From Syngnathus acus (lineage: Eukaryota; Chordata; Actinopteri; Syngnathiformes; Syngnathidae), in the NCBI RefSeq assembly GCF_901709675.1, contig NC_051108.1, positions 806,001 through 870,000 of the forward strand: a DNA stretch of 64,000 nt, given 5' to 3'. Below, piece after piece: positions 40,784 to 61,016 of this stretch (the stretch's first letter is position 1; every line of letters starts with the position of its first letter). The notes beneath the pieces were generated by a model, which was not told the DNA's origin, ran no database searches, and saw only the letters and a program-made list of their open reading frames with translations. Made by a program: the position numbers and the translations under genes.

Positions 40784-43700
40784 ATGAGGTCCATTTGTGA
40801 CAAACTACGTCTGTGTCTGGCAATTGGTAAGTTTCTACTTTTTGACAGCAGTTTGATGAGAACATTTCATTTGCTAAGAATCAAATCAGCTCACGGTCAA
40901 TCGATCTGGTGTTGAAATATTGGATGTCACTAAAGTTGAAAGTGCTTGAGCTCCGTTTTGTTTCGACCTCAGGTATTTTGTTCATCTGTACAGGTGAGTA
41001 TTGGCCTGAAACACAAACGTTGATGGTGTTTGGCCACAAAAAAGGAAAATATTCCAATCAATCCAAAATTCCAATTTCCATGCAGTATGCGCCAGCGGCA
41101 CGGTAAGGTTGGCGGGTCCGACCTCGACCAGTTGCTCGGGCCGCGTGGAGGTCTTCCACAGCGGCACCTGGGGCACGGTGTGCGCCGACTTCTGGAACCT
41201 CACCAACGCCCACGTGGTGTGCCGCGAGATGGGATGCGGCTCGGCGCTTTTCGTGAATAAAGCCGAGCTCAACTTTGGCCACGCCACCGGGCATATCTGG
41301 CTGGACGACGTGCAGTGCACCGGGAAGGAGCTGTCCCTCCTCAAGTGTCCGCACAAGCCCTTCGGCGAGAACGACTGCCTTCACGGAGGAGACGTGGCGG
41401 TGGTGTGCTCGGGTAGGAGCCATCTTCCCTGGCTGAGCCAAAGGCGTGGCGAGCTGAACCGGCGTCTTTTGCAGAGCACGTGCGGGTGAGCGACGGCAGC
41501 AGCCACTGCGACGGCAGAGTGGAGGTCTTTTTCGACGGCCGCTGGAGCAAAGTTTGCGCTGAGCTGGGCCTGCCCGAAACCAAGGTGCTCTGCCGGGAGA
41601 TCAACTGCGGGAAGCCTCGGACGTCCGGCCAAAAGCCGCATTACGGCCAATCTCGGGAAACCTCGGCGGTGAAAAGCACCTGCTCGGGCAACGAGACGTC
41701 CCTCTCGCAGTGCTCGCTCAAAGCCGTCGACGAACAGTGCCCGGACGCCGGCGTGACCTGCGAATGTAAGTCGGCCGGCCGGGCCGTCCCTTTTCTCAGC
41801 CCTTGCAATTCTCGATTGGTTTGCGCCCGCTAGATACCGAACATCTGCTTCGTCTGGTCAACGGGAGCCACCGCTGCGCGGGCCGAGTGGAGCTCTTCCA
41901 CCAGGGCCGCTGGGGCCCGGTGTGCGACGACAAATGGGACATGGAGGAGGCCAGCGTGACGTGCCGCCAGATGGACTGCGGGGCCCCGCTGGCAGTCAAG
42001 GACACAGCCTTCTTCGGTACCAGCGTCGGCGATATCTGGCTGGACGATTTGCAGTGCACGGGCCAGGAGAAGTCGCTGTCCGAGTGCCCGCACCTAGGAT
42101 TCGGCCATCACGACTGCAGCCCCGACGAGGGCGCCGGCGTCATATGTTCAGGTTGCTACGCTCGTCCAAAAGTATGGCAAAGCGGACACTAGAGGATTTG
42201 GGCTTTTTGCAGAAACGCTGCGACTGAGCAACAGCAGCAGGCGCTGCTCGGGCCGCCTAGAGGTCTTCCACCACGGCGAGTGGGGCAAGCTGTGCCATCA
42301 CGACTTGGGCGCCAAGGAGGTCGCCATGCTGTGCCGGGAGCTCAACTGCGGAGGGCCGTCCAAATCCCAAGAGTACTTTGGCGAAAGCCCGCTCAGGAGC
42401 TACCGGGGCTCCTGTGGCAAAGACGCCACCTCCTTCTCCCAGTGCAGCGTCCGGGAGAGCGCCGAGGCGTGCCGAGGCTTTTCGCTTTCGTGCGCAGGTC
42501 AGAGAGCAAGAATAACCTCGAGCGCCGTAGCCGTCAAATCGCTTCGACCGGGAATCAAAGCGCGCGCTCGCCGTCCCATCTGCAGATCCTCCGACGCTCC
42601 GGTTCGTCAACGGCACCGACCGATGCTCGGGCCGAGTGGAAATCCAACACAGCAGCGCTTGGGGGACGGTGTGCGACGACCATTGGGACATTCGAGACGC
42701 TCAAGTGGCGTGCCGGGCCATGGACTGCGGCACGGCCGTCACGGCCAAATCGGGCGCCTATTTCGGAAAAGGCACGGGCTCCGTCTGGCTGGACGACGTG
42801 GCGTGCATCGGCAACGAGACGTCCTTGACCGACTGTGAGACTAATAGGCCCTTGGGCATGAACAACTGCGGTCACGACGAAGACGCCGGCGTGGTGTGTT
42901 CAGGTGAGCGATGTGCCCTCGCGTGATCGTCTTCATTGTTTGGAGATCTTGTAAGCTCTCACGACTTTGTCTTTGTAGCCGCCATCCGACTGATAAACGG
43001 AAGCAACCAGTGTTCGGGTCGGGTGGAGGTCCGCCACCAAGGCCACTGGTGGCCCGTCTTCAACGTCCAGTGGGGCTTGCACGAAGCGGCCGTGGTGTGC
43101 CGGGAGATGAACTGCGGCGATCCCGTCGAGTCGGCCGGATCTTTCGGGCAAAGCGGGGACCAAAGCGGCTACAGCGTCAGCTGCAGCGGCAGGGAGAGGT
43201 CGCTCGAGCAGTGCTCCTTGCGCGAGTCCGTCCGAAACGTCCAAATCCAGGAGGCGGCGGTCCGATGCTCAGGTCGGTGGAAGTGCTTTGTGCGCGTGGG
43301 TTCTGGAAGAGGGCAAACGTCGGTAGCGTCGGCCGGCGTCTCTCCCCGCAGGCAACGTGCGCTTGGCCGGCGGCGTCCACCGCTGCGCCGGGAGGGTGGA
43401 GTTCTACGACCAAGGCCGCTGGGGGGACGTGTGCGGCGAAACGTGGGACAGCAGCGACGCCCAAGTGGTGTGCAAGCAGCTGGACTGCGGCAAAGCCCTC
43501 AACATCACCACGGCCACCGAGTACGGCCACGGCTCGGGACACGTCTGGATGATGCAGATGGAGTGCAGCGGCACGGAGTCCACCTTGGCGCAGTGCCCGC
43601 AAAGCTCCTTGCTGGACGGATCGTGCAACACCACGTCGCTCGCCGGCGTCATCTGCTCAGGTGAGAGAAAAAGCAACGTTTGGAGACATCTCCGCTCATT

Positions 43701-45847
43701 TTGCTTCCCGCAGAGAGCTTGGAGGTGCGCTTGGTGAACAGCGAGAGGGAGTGCACGGGGAGAGTGGAGGTCCAGCACGCCGGCGCTTGGTACTCGCTGT
43801 GCGACACCCACTGGGACCTGGCCATGGCGGACTTGGTGTGTGATCGTCTGGAGTGCGGCCGCGTCATCGGCGTCCAGGGCGCCGCCCACTACGGCCAAGG
43901 CAGCGGAGCCGTGATGGAGGCCAGCGACGGCTGTTTCGCCGATACCACCTCGCTGCAGCAGTGCTCGCTTAAGGGTTTCGCCCGCTCCACGTGCCAGCAC
44001 GATCGTGACGTCGGCGTCGCCTGTGGAGGTGAAGTCCTTACTTTGCGTTTCCCCCCCCCCCCTCCCCCCTCCTTCAAGTTTTCCATGTTTGCGGCCACAG
44101 AAAAAGTGCAGCTGGTCGGCGGCTGGAGCGGCTGTTCGGGCCGCTTGGAGGTGTTCCACGCCGGCCAGTGGGGGACGGTGTGCGACGACGAATGGGAACT
44201 GAGCGCCGCCGACGTGGTGTGCCGACAATTAGGCTGCGGCCACGCCGTGTCGGCGCCCTCCAATGCGCATTTTGGCCGAGGCAGCGGCCCCATCTGGCTG
44301 GACGACGTGGTGTGCGAAGGCCAGGAGCTCGCCATCACGCACTGCAATCACCTAGGTTTTGGCGATAACAACTGTGGCCACTCTGAGGACGCCGGAGTCA
44401 TCTGTTTGGGTAAGAAAGCTTGAAAATGACTATATTGCTTGCGTCTATCTTGTCATAGTTGAGTGGCGTTCCACAAAGCTCAATACTCAGTCCACAGATG
44501 TTCTTTTTGAATCGCGAACCAGTGGTGCACGCCCTTTGACCTCGGTTGCCTCTCCCTCTCGTCTAAGGTGCTCTGTCGAAGCCTCGCATCGCCGTGAGTC
44601 CTTCCAGCCAAGTTCACTGGGGTGAAAATGTGGAGTTCACCTGCACTATCCTGACGGAGCACGAAGGCGGCACCTTCCTGCTGAAAAAGTTACAGAACTC
44701 CTTCAAGCTCCAAAAGTATAGCGAGAACGAGGCGGCCACCTTCAGCCTGTCCAGAGTCAACTTCAGTCACCAGGGCTCCTACTTTTGCGAGTATCAAAAG
44801 AAAGTGCCTGCTAACATCATCTACTACCCTCAAGGAGATCCCGTGGAGCTCGACGTCAAAGGTGCCGGCGTCTACTTGTTCATCTGGCCGACGCTGGCGA
44901 CTTTGACGCCGCCGTCCGTCTCTGCGATTCTTTCCAGTGGAGCTGGAGAAGCCGCAAATCTCCATGACCACCTTCCAGGTGATGGTGGTCTACAGTCCCC
45001 GGGAGGTGTCGGTCACACGGGGCAGCAGCTTCTCCGTCACGTGCTCTGTGCATTCTCTGTACTCCCGCGGCACGTTCCACCTGAAGAACACCGACACCAA
45101 CGTCACCAGCGCCAAGGCGGCTTTCGGACGCACCCTTTTCTACGTGGCCGTGTTTGAATTCCCCGACATTGAGGACAAGGACCGAGGAGCTTACGTCTGC
45201 CTCTACGCCGTCAACTTCTCCTCCGATGCTTTTTGGTCCACTCCCTCCACCTCGCTTTATATCAACGTCGTGGGTAAGCCCCTGCGAATGGGTTGTGGCG
45301 CTTTTCTCCCAGCCGGGCTCAGACTTGTGTCGTCCGTCCACAGCGGCTTCGTCGTCGTCGCTGGTGCCGGGAATTGTCAGCGGATTGCTTTTGCTGCTGC
45401 TAGTTGTCACTGTGGGTTATCTGCTCTGGAGAAGAAGGAGGCAGCATGCCGGTAAGCACGGCCGCGCTCACGTGGCTCATGAAATCCATCAAAGGGGCGC
45501 CGCCGTGTCAATTTGAGCCGATTTGGCTGTTTTGATCCCGTCAGGCCCCTCCATTCGATTCGGAGCCATGAAATCCGGCTCGGAAGACACGAGCGATCGA
45601 GGATTCGAGGGCAGGTAGGGCAAAAGCAAAGAATGCATTGTTCACCGCGAATGGCCGACATGTCAACGTGTTTGACCTCCTCAGGCATCGCAGCACGGCC
45701 AGCAGCGAGGTGAGCGCGCAGGGCCCGCCGCCGCCGCCGCCGGCAGACAAGGCCGCTGAGGTGGACTCGGACAGCTCCCGGCAGAGGGTGCCCGAGGACC
45801 TGCCTGGCCGAATGTGTTACGAGCTGGACCCGCTCGTTTCCTCGTGA
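40784..45847 (+). CDS. SRCR(9)-Ig(2) transmembrane scavenger-type receptor, unnamed
   Basis: Sixteen exons join in frame to 1266 residues: 40784-40826, 40973-40993, 41086-41412, 41475-41765, 41834-42151, 42213-42497, 42586-42903, 42979-43272, 43352-43660, 43714-44028, 44101-44409, 44568-44861, 44938-45273, 45344-45451, 45545-45614, 45685-45847. Exons 1-2 and the start of 3 encode a signal peptide with core C-L-A-I-G-I-L-F-I-C. Exons 3-11 each encode one SRCR domain (phase 1 at both ends). Eight have the eight cysteines of group B; domain 6 has six. Domains 1, 3, 5 and 9 carry the canonical W-L-D-D and D-A-G-V-x-C motifs. Exons 12 and 13 encode Ig-like domains (F-T-C...G-S-Y-F-C and V-T-C...A-Y-V-C). 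Exon 14 has the membrane segment G-L-L-L-L-L-L-V-V-T-V-G-Y-L-L followed by R-R-R-R. The tail has a poly-Pro run and ends Y-E-L-D-P-L-V-S-S; no ITIM. Nine SRCR domains recall CD163, but CD163 has no Ig domains. Ligand unknown; a surface receptor on immune or epithelial cells is likely. Confidence 0.88.
44429..44512 (+). mobile_element. LINE reverse-transcriptase fragment (decayed)
   Basis: In the intron before the first Ig exon, 44465-44512 reads G-V-P-Q-S-S-I-L-S-P-Q-M-F-F on the plus strand, a degraded form of the VPQGSxLGPLLF motif. The bases just upstream have the look of the same element but cannot be aligned by eye. Confidence 0.5.
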
Positions 45848-46105
45848 TTGCATGCCTTTTTAATTTTGTCACAGGAAACGCCGTCAAAAAAAAAAAATCG
45901 AAACATTTATTTGACTCTTATTTAGCAGTTTGGCACCTGTGCTTTTGCATGTCATCTTGACTTGTTTTCAATACTTCATCTTCTTGTATATATTGTGTTT
46001 CTTCCCCCTATTTGCTGCTTGAAGGATAAAGACCTCACCTTAAATATTTCCCCCATTTTATAATGCTGGGATTTTTGTGAGCAGTGTTTTTAAATTCCCC
46101 ATAAC

Positions 46106-46111
46106 AATAAA
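46106..46111 (+). terminator. Poly(A) signal of the SRCR-Ig gene
   Basis: AATAAA about 260 bases after the stop. It is only about 57 bases before the end of the next gene's presumed leader exon. Confidence 0.65.
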
Positions 46112-46314
46112 AGTATTTCCTGCAGTGAAGCGCCTCTTTGTTTTGCTCGAGAAGCTCCAACTGGAAAGGTAAGTCACACGCCATGTGGGCGCGGCTACAC
46201 ACCCCGGTTAATCATGTCCAAACCTGCTTACCTTGTCTATTTTCTTACACTCACACACACACACATTCCGCCACTGAACGTCTGCACGTTTTTTTTCTCG
46301 TTCAACTCGCAGCC

Positions 46315-46729
46315 ATGTCTGTCAAAGTGTTTTACGCCAGTGTCAGCAGCAACTTTGAGGTATTATCTTCATCTCTTTTCTGCACTTTGTCTGTACATTT
46401 GTTTCAATGTTGTTTTCCTCCAGATAAAGAAAGCCCAACAGAGAATATTTATGGTCCTCGATGGGAGGGGGATCCCCTATGAGATGGTGGACATTACGGC
46501 GAGTGACAAAGCCAAAGAATCAATGAGGTCAATTGCTGGGAACCCGACTGCACTGCCCCCGCAAATAAGCAACGGGAACGCGTACTGCGGGGTAAGTTCT
46601 TGTTTTGGTTTTCTCCTGCACGCCTGTGTAGGAAGGTGAACATCTTTTCCCACTTTTGCCATTCAGGACTTCTCGGCATTCGAAACGGCAATTGAGAGTG
46701 AAGCACTGGAAGCTTTTCTCAAACTCTGA
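46315..46729 (+). CDS. sh3bgrl3: SH3BGRL3-like thioredoxin-fold protein
   Basis: Coding exons 46315-46359, 46424-46591 and 46667-46729 give 91 residues (human SH3BGRL3 has 93). The start MSVKVFYASVSSNFE, the Q-Q at the second exon's beginning, L-D-G-R-G-I-P-Y, M-R-S-I-A-G-N-P-T-A-L-P-P-Q-I and A-Y-C-G-D-F fit SH3BGRL3 best, and the protein ends F-L-K-L. An acceptor two bases before the ATG shows a noncoding leader exon, whose perfect donor (AAG|GTAAGT) ends at 46168. The family is a small cytosolic glutaredoxin-like fold lacking the redox cysteines. It is the second SH3BGRL-type gene here, on the other side of the SRCR gene from sh3bgrl2. The paralogue assignment is by similarity; a lineage-specific copy is possible. 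Confidence 0.82.
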
Positions 46730-46816
46730 GAGGAGACTCCTCCATTATGTGTTGAATTATATACTTATGTCTTTGTTGTGTCAGATGTTTCATTTGGCTC
46801 CTTCATGATACAAATC

Positions 46817-46822
46817 AATAAA
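46817..46822 (+). terminator. Poly(A) signal of the sh3bgrl3-like gene
   Basis: AATAAA 88 bases after the stop codon. Confidence 0.7.
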
Positions 46823-46829
46823 GAAAAAT

Positions 46830-47533
46830 GAAAAGTGATCATTGCTGTTTGCTTCATCCATATTTTGATTTACAGGTAGTCCCCACTTGTTTGTTTAGAA
46901 TACAATATTAACGTTGGTGTCATGTTTATATTAAACTGAAGACATCCCTTCAACTATATAAAACAAAACAATTTTTTTTTAATTTTAATATTTGAGCAGC
47001 ACTTCAGTCACATTTAATTTTGTGAGCTTTTAAGGTGCATGGCCTTGTTGGTGATGTGAATAGTTTTATTATTCTGAATTCCAGCTCACCTGCATAACTC
47101 AAAACAAGTTCTTTTTTTGGGAGGGGAGGGTTCAGAATACATCTAATCTGTTTGCAGCCGAGGCAGGTGATTATAAATTGTTTCAGCCTGCATGTGTTTA
47201 TGTGCGTATAGATGTCCAGAATAAATCAACATTTACTGTACAAATAATCAAAGTTTGAATGAATATAAACAGGCAGTCCTCGGACGCCGTGATCAGAGGG
47301 GGCCTTCCAGCGGTATTAAAACCAGGTCGCGGACTTATGACGTCCTCTTCACCCGCTACCCCAGAGTAGGAAACGGTGCGTTGACTCACCTTCGGAACAC
47401 AATCCGTTCAATAAATCGACCATCCTGCTTTATAATATCCTCAAAACCATTCATCGGCGATGAAAAATAACTACGCTGTATTGTCTGTGCTTTATTGCAG
47501 AAATTGACGTTCGTCATCCATCCCTTTCCAACA
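46830..47533. promoter_or_regulatory. rps12 upstream region and leader exon
   Basis: AT-rich spacer followed by the rps12 promoter. A pyrimidine-rich CCTCTTCACC near 47344 could be the start (5' TOP) of a noncoding first exon ending before gtagga near 47366. An acceptor (ttgcag) at about 47500 leads to the ATG exon. Start site not proven. Confidence 0.4.
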
Positions 47534-49728
<2,195 letters not shown>

Positions 49729-49733
49729 GAGAC

Positions 49734-49739
49734 AATAAA
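49734..49739 (+). terminator. Poly(A) signal of rps12
   Basis: AATAAA five bases after the rps12 stop codon, typical of ribosomal protein genes with very short 3' UTRs. Confidence 0.85.
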
Positions 49740-49759
49740 ATGTTGGAACTGTTGACGCT

Positions 49760-50478
49760 TGTCTCGTGTATTGTTTCAGACTGCTCCGTTACAACATTTA
49801 GCACAGCTACTGCGTTAGCAAGTATACAAAAAAGCTACAACAGTGCCACCACCTATTGCTTTTTAAGATTTGGTTTGGGAATGTGACCTTTAATACCTTG
49901 AAACTGCTTTTAAAATGGTGCAAATGTCATTGCGGTTCTCAATGTGTCTCAATCTTAAGCAAATTTGTCACAAAAATCTTTACCAAATAACTCAAACATG
50001 AAAATTTTGCATAGCAACAAAACCAAAAATACCCCGCTTATGTTTTGTCCTGGTTTAATATTTACATTTTTGAAAAGAACAGACATGGAAACACAATAAG
50101 GCACAACACATGATGCACATACTCAACACCCCCATTCACCACACTAAAACAACCCCCCCCCCCCCCAGAATTTTTTGTTTTCTAAACACCACGCACACCT
50201 CGCCCCTTCACTTTTATTGCAAATAATTTACACCGACCGGCGACTGCATCGGACAGACCAGAAAGGAAAAATGATAAAAATGAGCCGGCATGGGTTCGTG
50301 CTGCCTGTTCAGTCCATTTTTGTTTTCTGTGGCTCAGTCCTCCGTTTTTGCTTTTAAGACCATTCAGTTTGTAAATCCAAGTGTTTGGAAACAACAAAAA
50401 ATGCAGTGTATATATACTTTTTTTTTTTCTTAAATAGGTTTACAAAAAAGGTATGAGCATGTCCATTGTGCTGAAGCG
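49760..50478. other. Convergent spacer and eya4 3' UTR
   Basis: rps12 and eya4 converge. The right part (about 50.2-50.48 kb) is the eya4 3' UTR. Contains a poly(C) run near 50154 and AT-rich sequence; no exon. Confidence 0.5.
50213..50218 (-). terminator. Poly(A) signal of eya4
   Basis: AATAAA on the minus strand, about 260 bases after the eya4 stop codon. Confidence 0.6.
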
Positions 50479-57659
<7,181 letters not shown>

Positions 57660-57772
57660 CTGCAAGGGTCCAAAGTGAATAAAAAAAAAAAAAAAACAAC
57701 ATAGTTAAGAGGTGCACTTAGAGATGTGCGTGGGTCAGTAAAGCCTTTTCGTCCTGTTTATTTAGATTGAAC

Positions 57773-57786
57773 GTAACCATGGCAAC
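57773..57786 (+). promoter_or_regulatory. RFX X-box motif
   Basis: GTAACCATGGCAAC matches GTNRCC-N2-RGYAAC fully. It lies about 115 bases beyond the first placed eya4 exon, presumably in an intron. Confidence 0.45.
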
Positions 57787-60700
57787 AGCTCCCGCGGGAT
57801 GTAAATAAACCTCAAAAGAAGCAGGAGAAGGAACATTGCTGATGACTTTTGCGTTGTACGCCGCCACAAAAGCCGCAAGCGGACGCGTGCCAAGTCGGCA
57901 TGTTGACTCAAGTGTGTGTCGCCGCCCGAGTGTGTCGTGACGGGCTGCTCACACTTTTCAAAGGCAGAAGACGGGAGGGAGAATCCAAACAAACACGCAC
58001 GCGGTTCTGGAAGGCGGCTCCCGCCTTGCACTGCTCTGCCCTGCCCTGCCCGTCCGCCTGCTCTGGGCTCGGCCCGGCTGACAAACCCGCAAGTGAGACT
58101 GGCGGCGTTAAACATTTCACTCACACCGGGAGCAGACTTGGCTCCACTTGAGAAAGTTAAACATTCCAACTCAGCTTTCAGTCACTAAATTCAAGTTTTT
58201 TTGTACATCTTAGAGCTAATCAGTGTTCTGGACAAGCTCCTCCTTTTTTTTTTTTTTTTTCTTTTCTCTTTATCTTTGAATAGAAGGAAATGACTCTTTG
58301 CCATACTTGGCCTTCTTTTTGGTGATGGCAGCGGTCGGTGTTTCATAAACTCTTCTCTTCTGCTTTTCCCATTAAGAGCGTATGGAGACGCATGACTTGA
58401 TATTGCCGCGTGCAGATGTGGAAAATGGAGCGCAAGGATTAGTGTGAAAAGGCCGCGCTCGCATCCCGCCGTGTACTTGATGCGCAAATATTCACGCCGC
58501 TCACACAGCGCAAAAGAGAGATTCTATTTGAATTTTAAAATGACGGAAATAATTAAGCTCATATTACAAGGTCCCACTCTGTATTTTTTTTATTGTTGCT
58601 TAAATGTTCCTTTACCTGCTGTCGGAAGGGTCTGGAACATGAGAGTCACTGTTTGTATTCTTCACCTGCAGAGCAGAAAGATTCCATGAGTCAACAACAA
58701 AACGATTTCCACTTTGCATTAAATAAACTGACTTGGCTTTTCTGCCCTCCTTTCTTCCTTCCTTCCTTCCTTCCTTCCACGTGGGGAAAATTCGATATTG
58801 TTAAACGTAAATAACGGAGGCGTTAACTTTGGACTTTCTCTTGTTCACCATTGACCCTGAACCAGGGCCACTTGGAGCCCCCTTACTCTCCTCTTAAAAG
58901 GGTTGAAAGGTCACGGCGGGGTCACTTTAGGTCGCAAGGAGCTTTCACCTCTCTTTGGCGGCCGACACTATAATGCCATGTGACATTTGCTCACGTCAGT
59001 CAGCGCACGCCCGAATTTGTACACTTTATGGATGTAACAAAAAAAACTTTAAAGTGCTGTGTGTGTGTGTGTGTGCGCGCGCGACTGACTGCCGCAGCGG
59101 GTCTCTATTAAAATTCCTCTGTCTTATTTGGAACAGGAACTAATTAGGACAGTAAATGGAGGGAGGAGCCTCAGGCAATGTGTACCAGCTGCCCCCTAAT
59201 CACTGTGTCAACACGCCGCCGAGGTGTAGCCCACGCGTGCCGGACACACACACACACACACACACACAACATAGGCGGCGAGACTTTTGCAATGAGCACA
59301 ATCGTAGTCGGTGGGAACAAAGCGCCGAGCCAAGCAGCTATCTGGAAAGAAAAATTCCGCAATGATCAATGATCATCCACTTTTTCCCCCCCGGTATTTG
59401 TTTCAAGAGTCCAAAATGGTATTAAAATTCCACCGCGTGTCAGTTCAGCACAAGAATTGTGTTTAGGTGCCATGTTTCTGATTAGAGGTTCCACGCAATA
59501 AGAAGTCCCCGCCATGGATCACTTTACAAGCACTTTCATGTCGCATTTCATGCTTTGCTGAAATTTAACAAGGCTGTCAGTCACGGCGTCGGCGAGAGCA
59601 CGCACGCACAAGCACTTTGATAATCCTGGACCAAGCTTAGCGTTCTTCGTCATCATTCTTCAATCATTAAATGCTTGAAATCCTCCTTTTGCATCGTCTC
59701 GTAGGGACGAGCGGCCGGCCCGAAAGAGCCATCTGTGTCAAAAAGGCTCGACCTTTGAACCCGGCGCTCGGGTGAGCGCCCGTGAACACAGCCCGCCTGA
59801 TGCCGCCTGGAGTCCCTCAGGGAAAAGAAGGACCACAAGACCTACCTCCAGGTAATTAGTCCTAAATTAATAACTAGCAGTTATGTAGAATGAATGATTG
59901 TGTGTGTGCGCGCGGGGCGGAAACTTGTTTGCTTCTTCTTAAATTTGCATGCACATGACGTGTTGAGTTTAAGAATTTTAAAACGACCATTCATTCCCCT
60001 TTAGAAACTCAGCATCATTTTGTTAATTTTTACTTTTTTGTAAGTATTATTTTGACAGTTGATATGACACACACACACACACAAGCCTTATAAGCGTAAA
60101 TCCCAATTTTATATTTCTTCACATCTTGCCCAAAATGTTGACATCAACCAATAATGACCAAAAACATAAGACCGGAAATAACTCTGCACGCTTACCTGAA
60201 GAGCGCCGTCAGATCACTTTAACGTTGCGCACTTGTGCGCATTACACAGCCGGGTCATGCAGTGCTCAGACGACACAAGGGCTCGCTCGCTCGCTCGGTC
60301 CAAGTGTGTTAACGGTCCCGCAGGTGGCACGGCGCTCTGCGTCTGGCTATGCGTGGCAAATTAATTCCCTCCGTTCATCTCGAAAGCGGTAGCTTTTCTT
60401 CAAACGTCCTCCAAAGTTTGGAAGTTGTCATTAAAAAGGCAAAGAGGAGCACGTCCTCGCGGGCGCTCCATCCATGCACAGCTGCCGTCTTGCTCAAGTC
60501 CAGCCTTTCTCTGGCGCTTCCTATCCCCTCCTCCTCGGTCGGCCTCCTCCCTCCCTCCCTCCCTCCCTCGCTCCTCCTCGCACTCGCTCTCCCACCTGTC
60601 ACTCAATTCACATTTGTAGTCGGTCAACTTTCGTGTCATTCGGTTAAAGAATAAGTTGCAAAGTCAAAAATGAATCTTCTCCAAATTTGACCTATCGTCA

Positions 60701-60977
60701 CAATTTGGATGATTCAAGAAATAATAACCATCATTTTATATGTTCAAGTCAAAATGGATGCGGACAAATGTTTGAGTGATTAGAAACGATTCTCGGAACT
60801 CGCTTCAACTCGATTGACTCTCATCTCTGCCATTACAATTTCGCACTGTGCAGTAAAAAGTGGAGGGCAAACCATAAAATTGTCACCATGCAACACACAC
60901 ACTTTTATGAGCACCTGAGCGCCCCACACAGCAGTCGGTGTTAAATGCAGCCACCTGGGAAGCACGTGTGGGTCACA

Positions 60978-60979
<2 letters not shown>

Positions 60980-61013
<34 letters not shown>
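60980..61013 (+). repeat. (TG)n microsatellite
   Basis: About 17 uninterrupted TG units. A similar (CA)n run lies at 59245-59269. Confidence 0.95.

Positions 61014-61016
<3 letters not shown>

Noticed and set aside
43404-44228. 274-codon minus-strand frame opposite the SRCR exons
   Set aside because: Shadow of repeated, GC-rich SRCR coding exons on the plus strand; it also crosses their introns.
45712-45717. Donor site gtgagc inside the last SRCR-Ig exon
   Set aside because: Reading through keeps the frame open to a stop followed by a poly(A) signal, and no good downstream acceptor with an open frame was seen before 46106.
45830-45847. ITIM or ITAM in the tail of the SRCR-Ig receptor
   Set aside because: The only tail tyrosine is in M-C-Y-E-L-D-P-L; the residue at +3 is Asp, so it does not fit I/V/L-x-Y-x-x-L/V.
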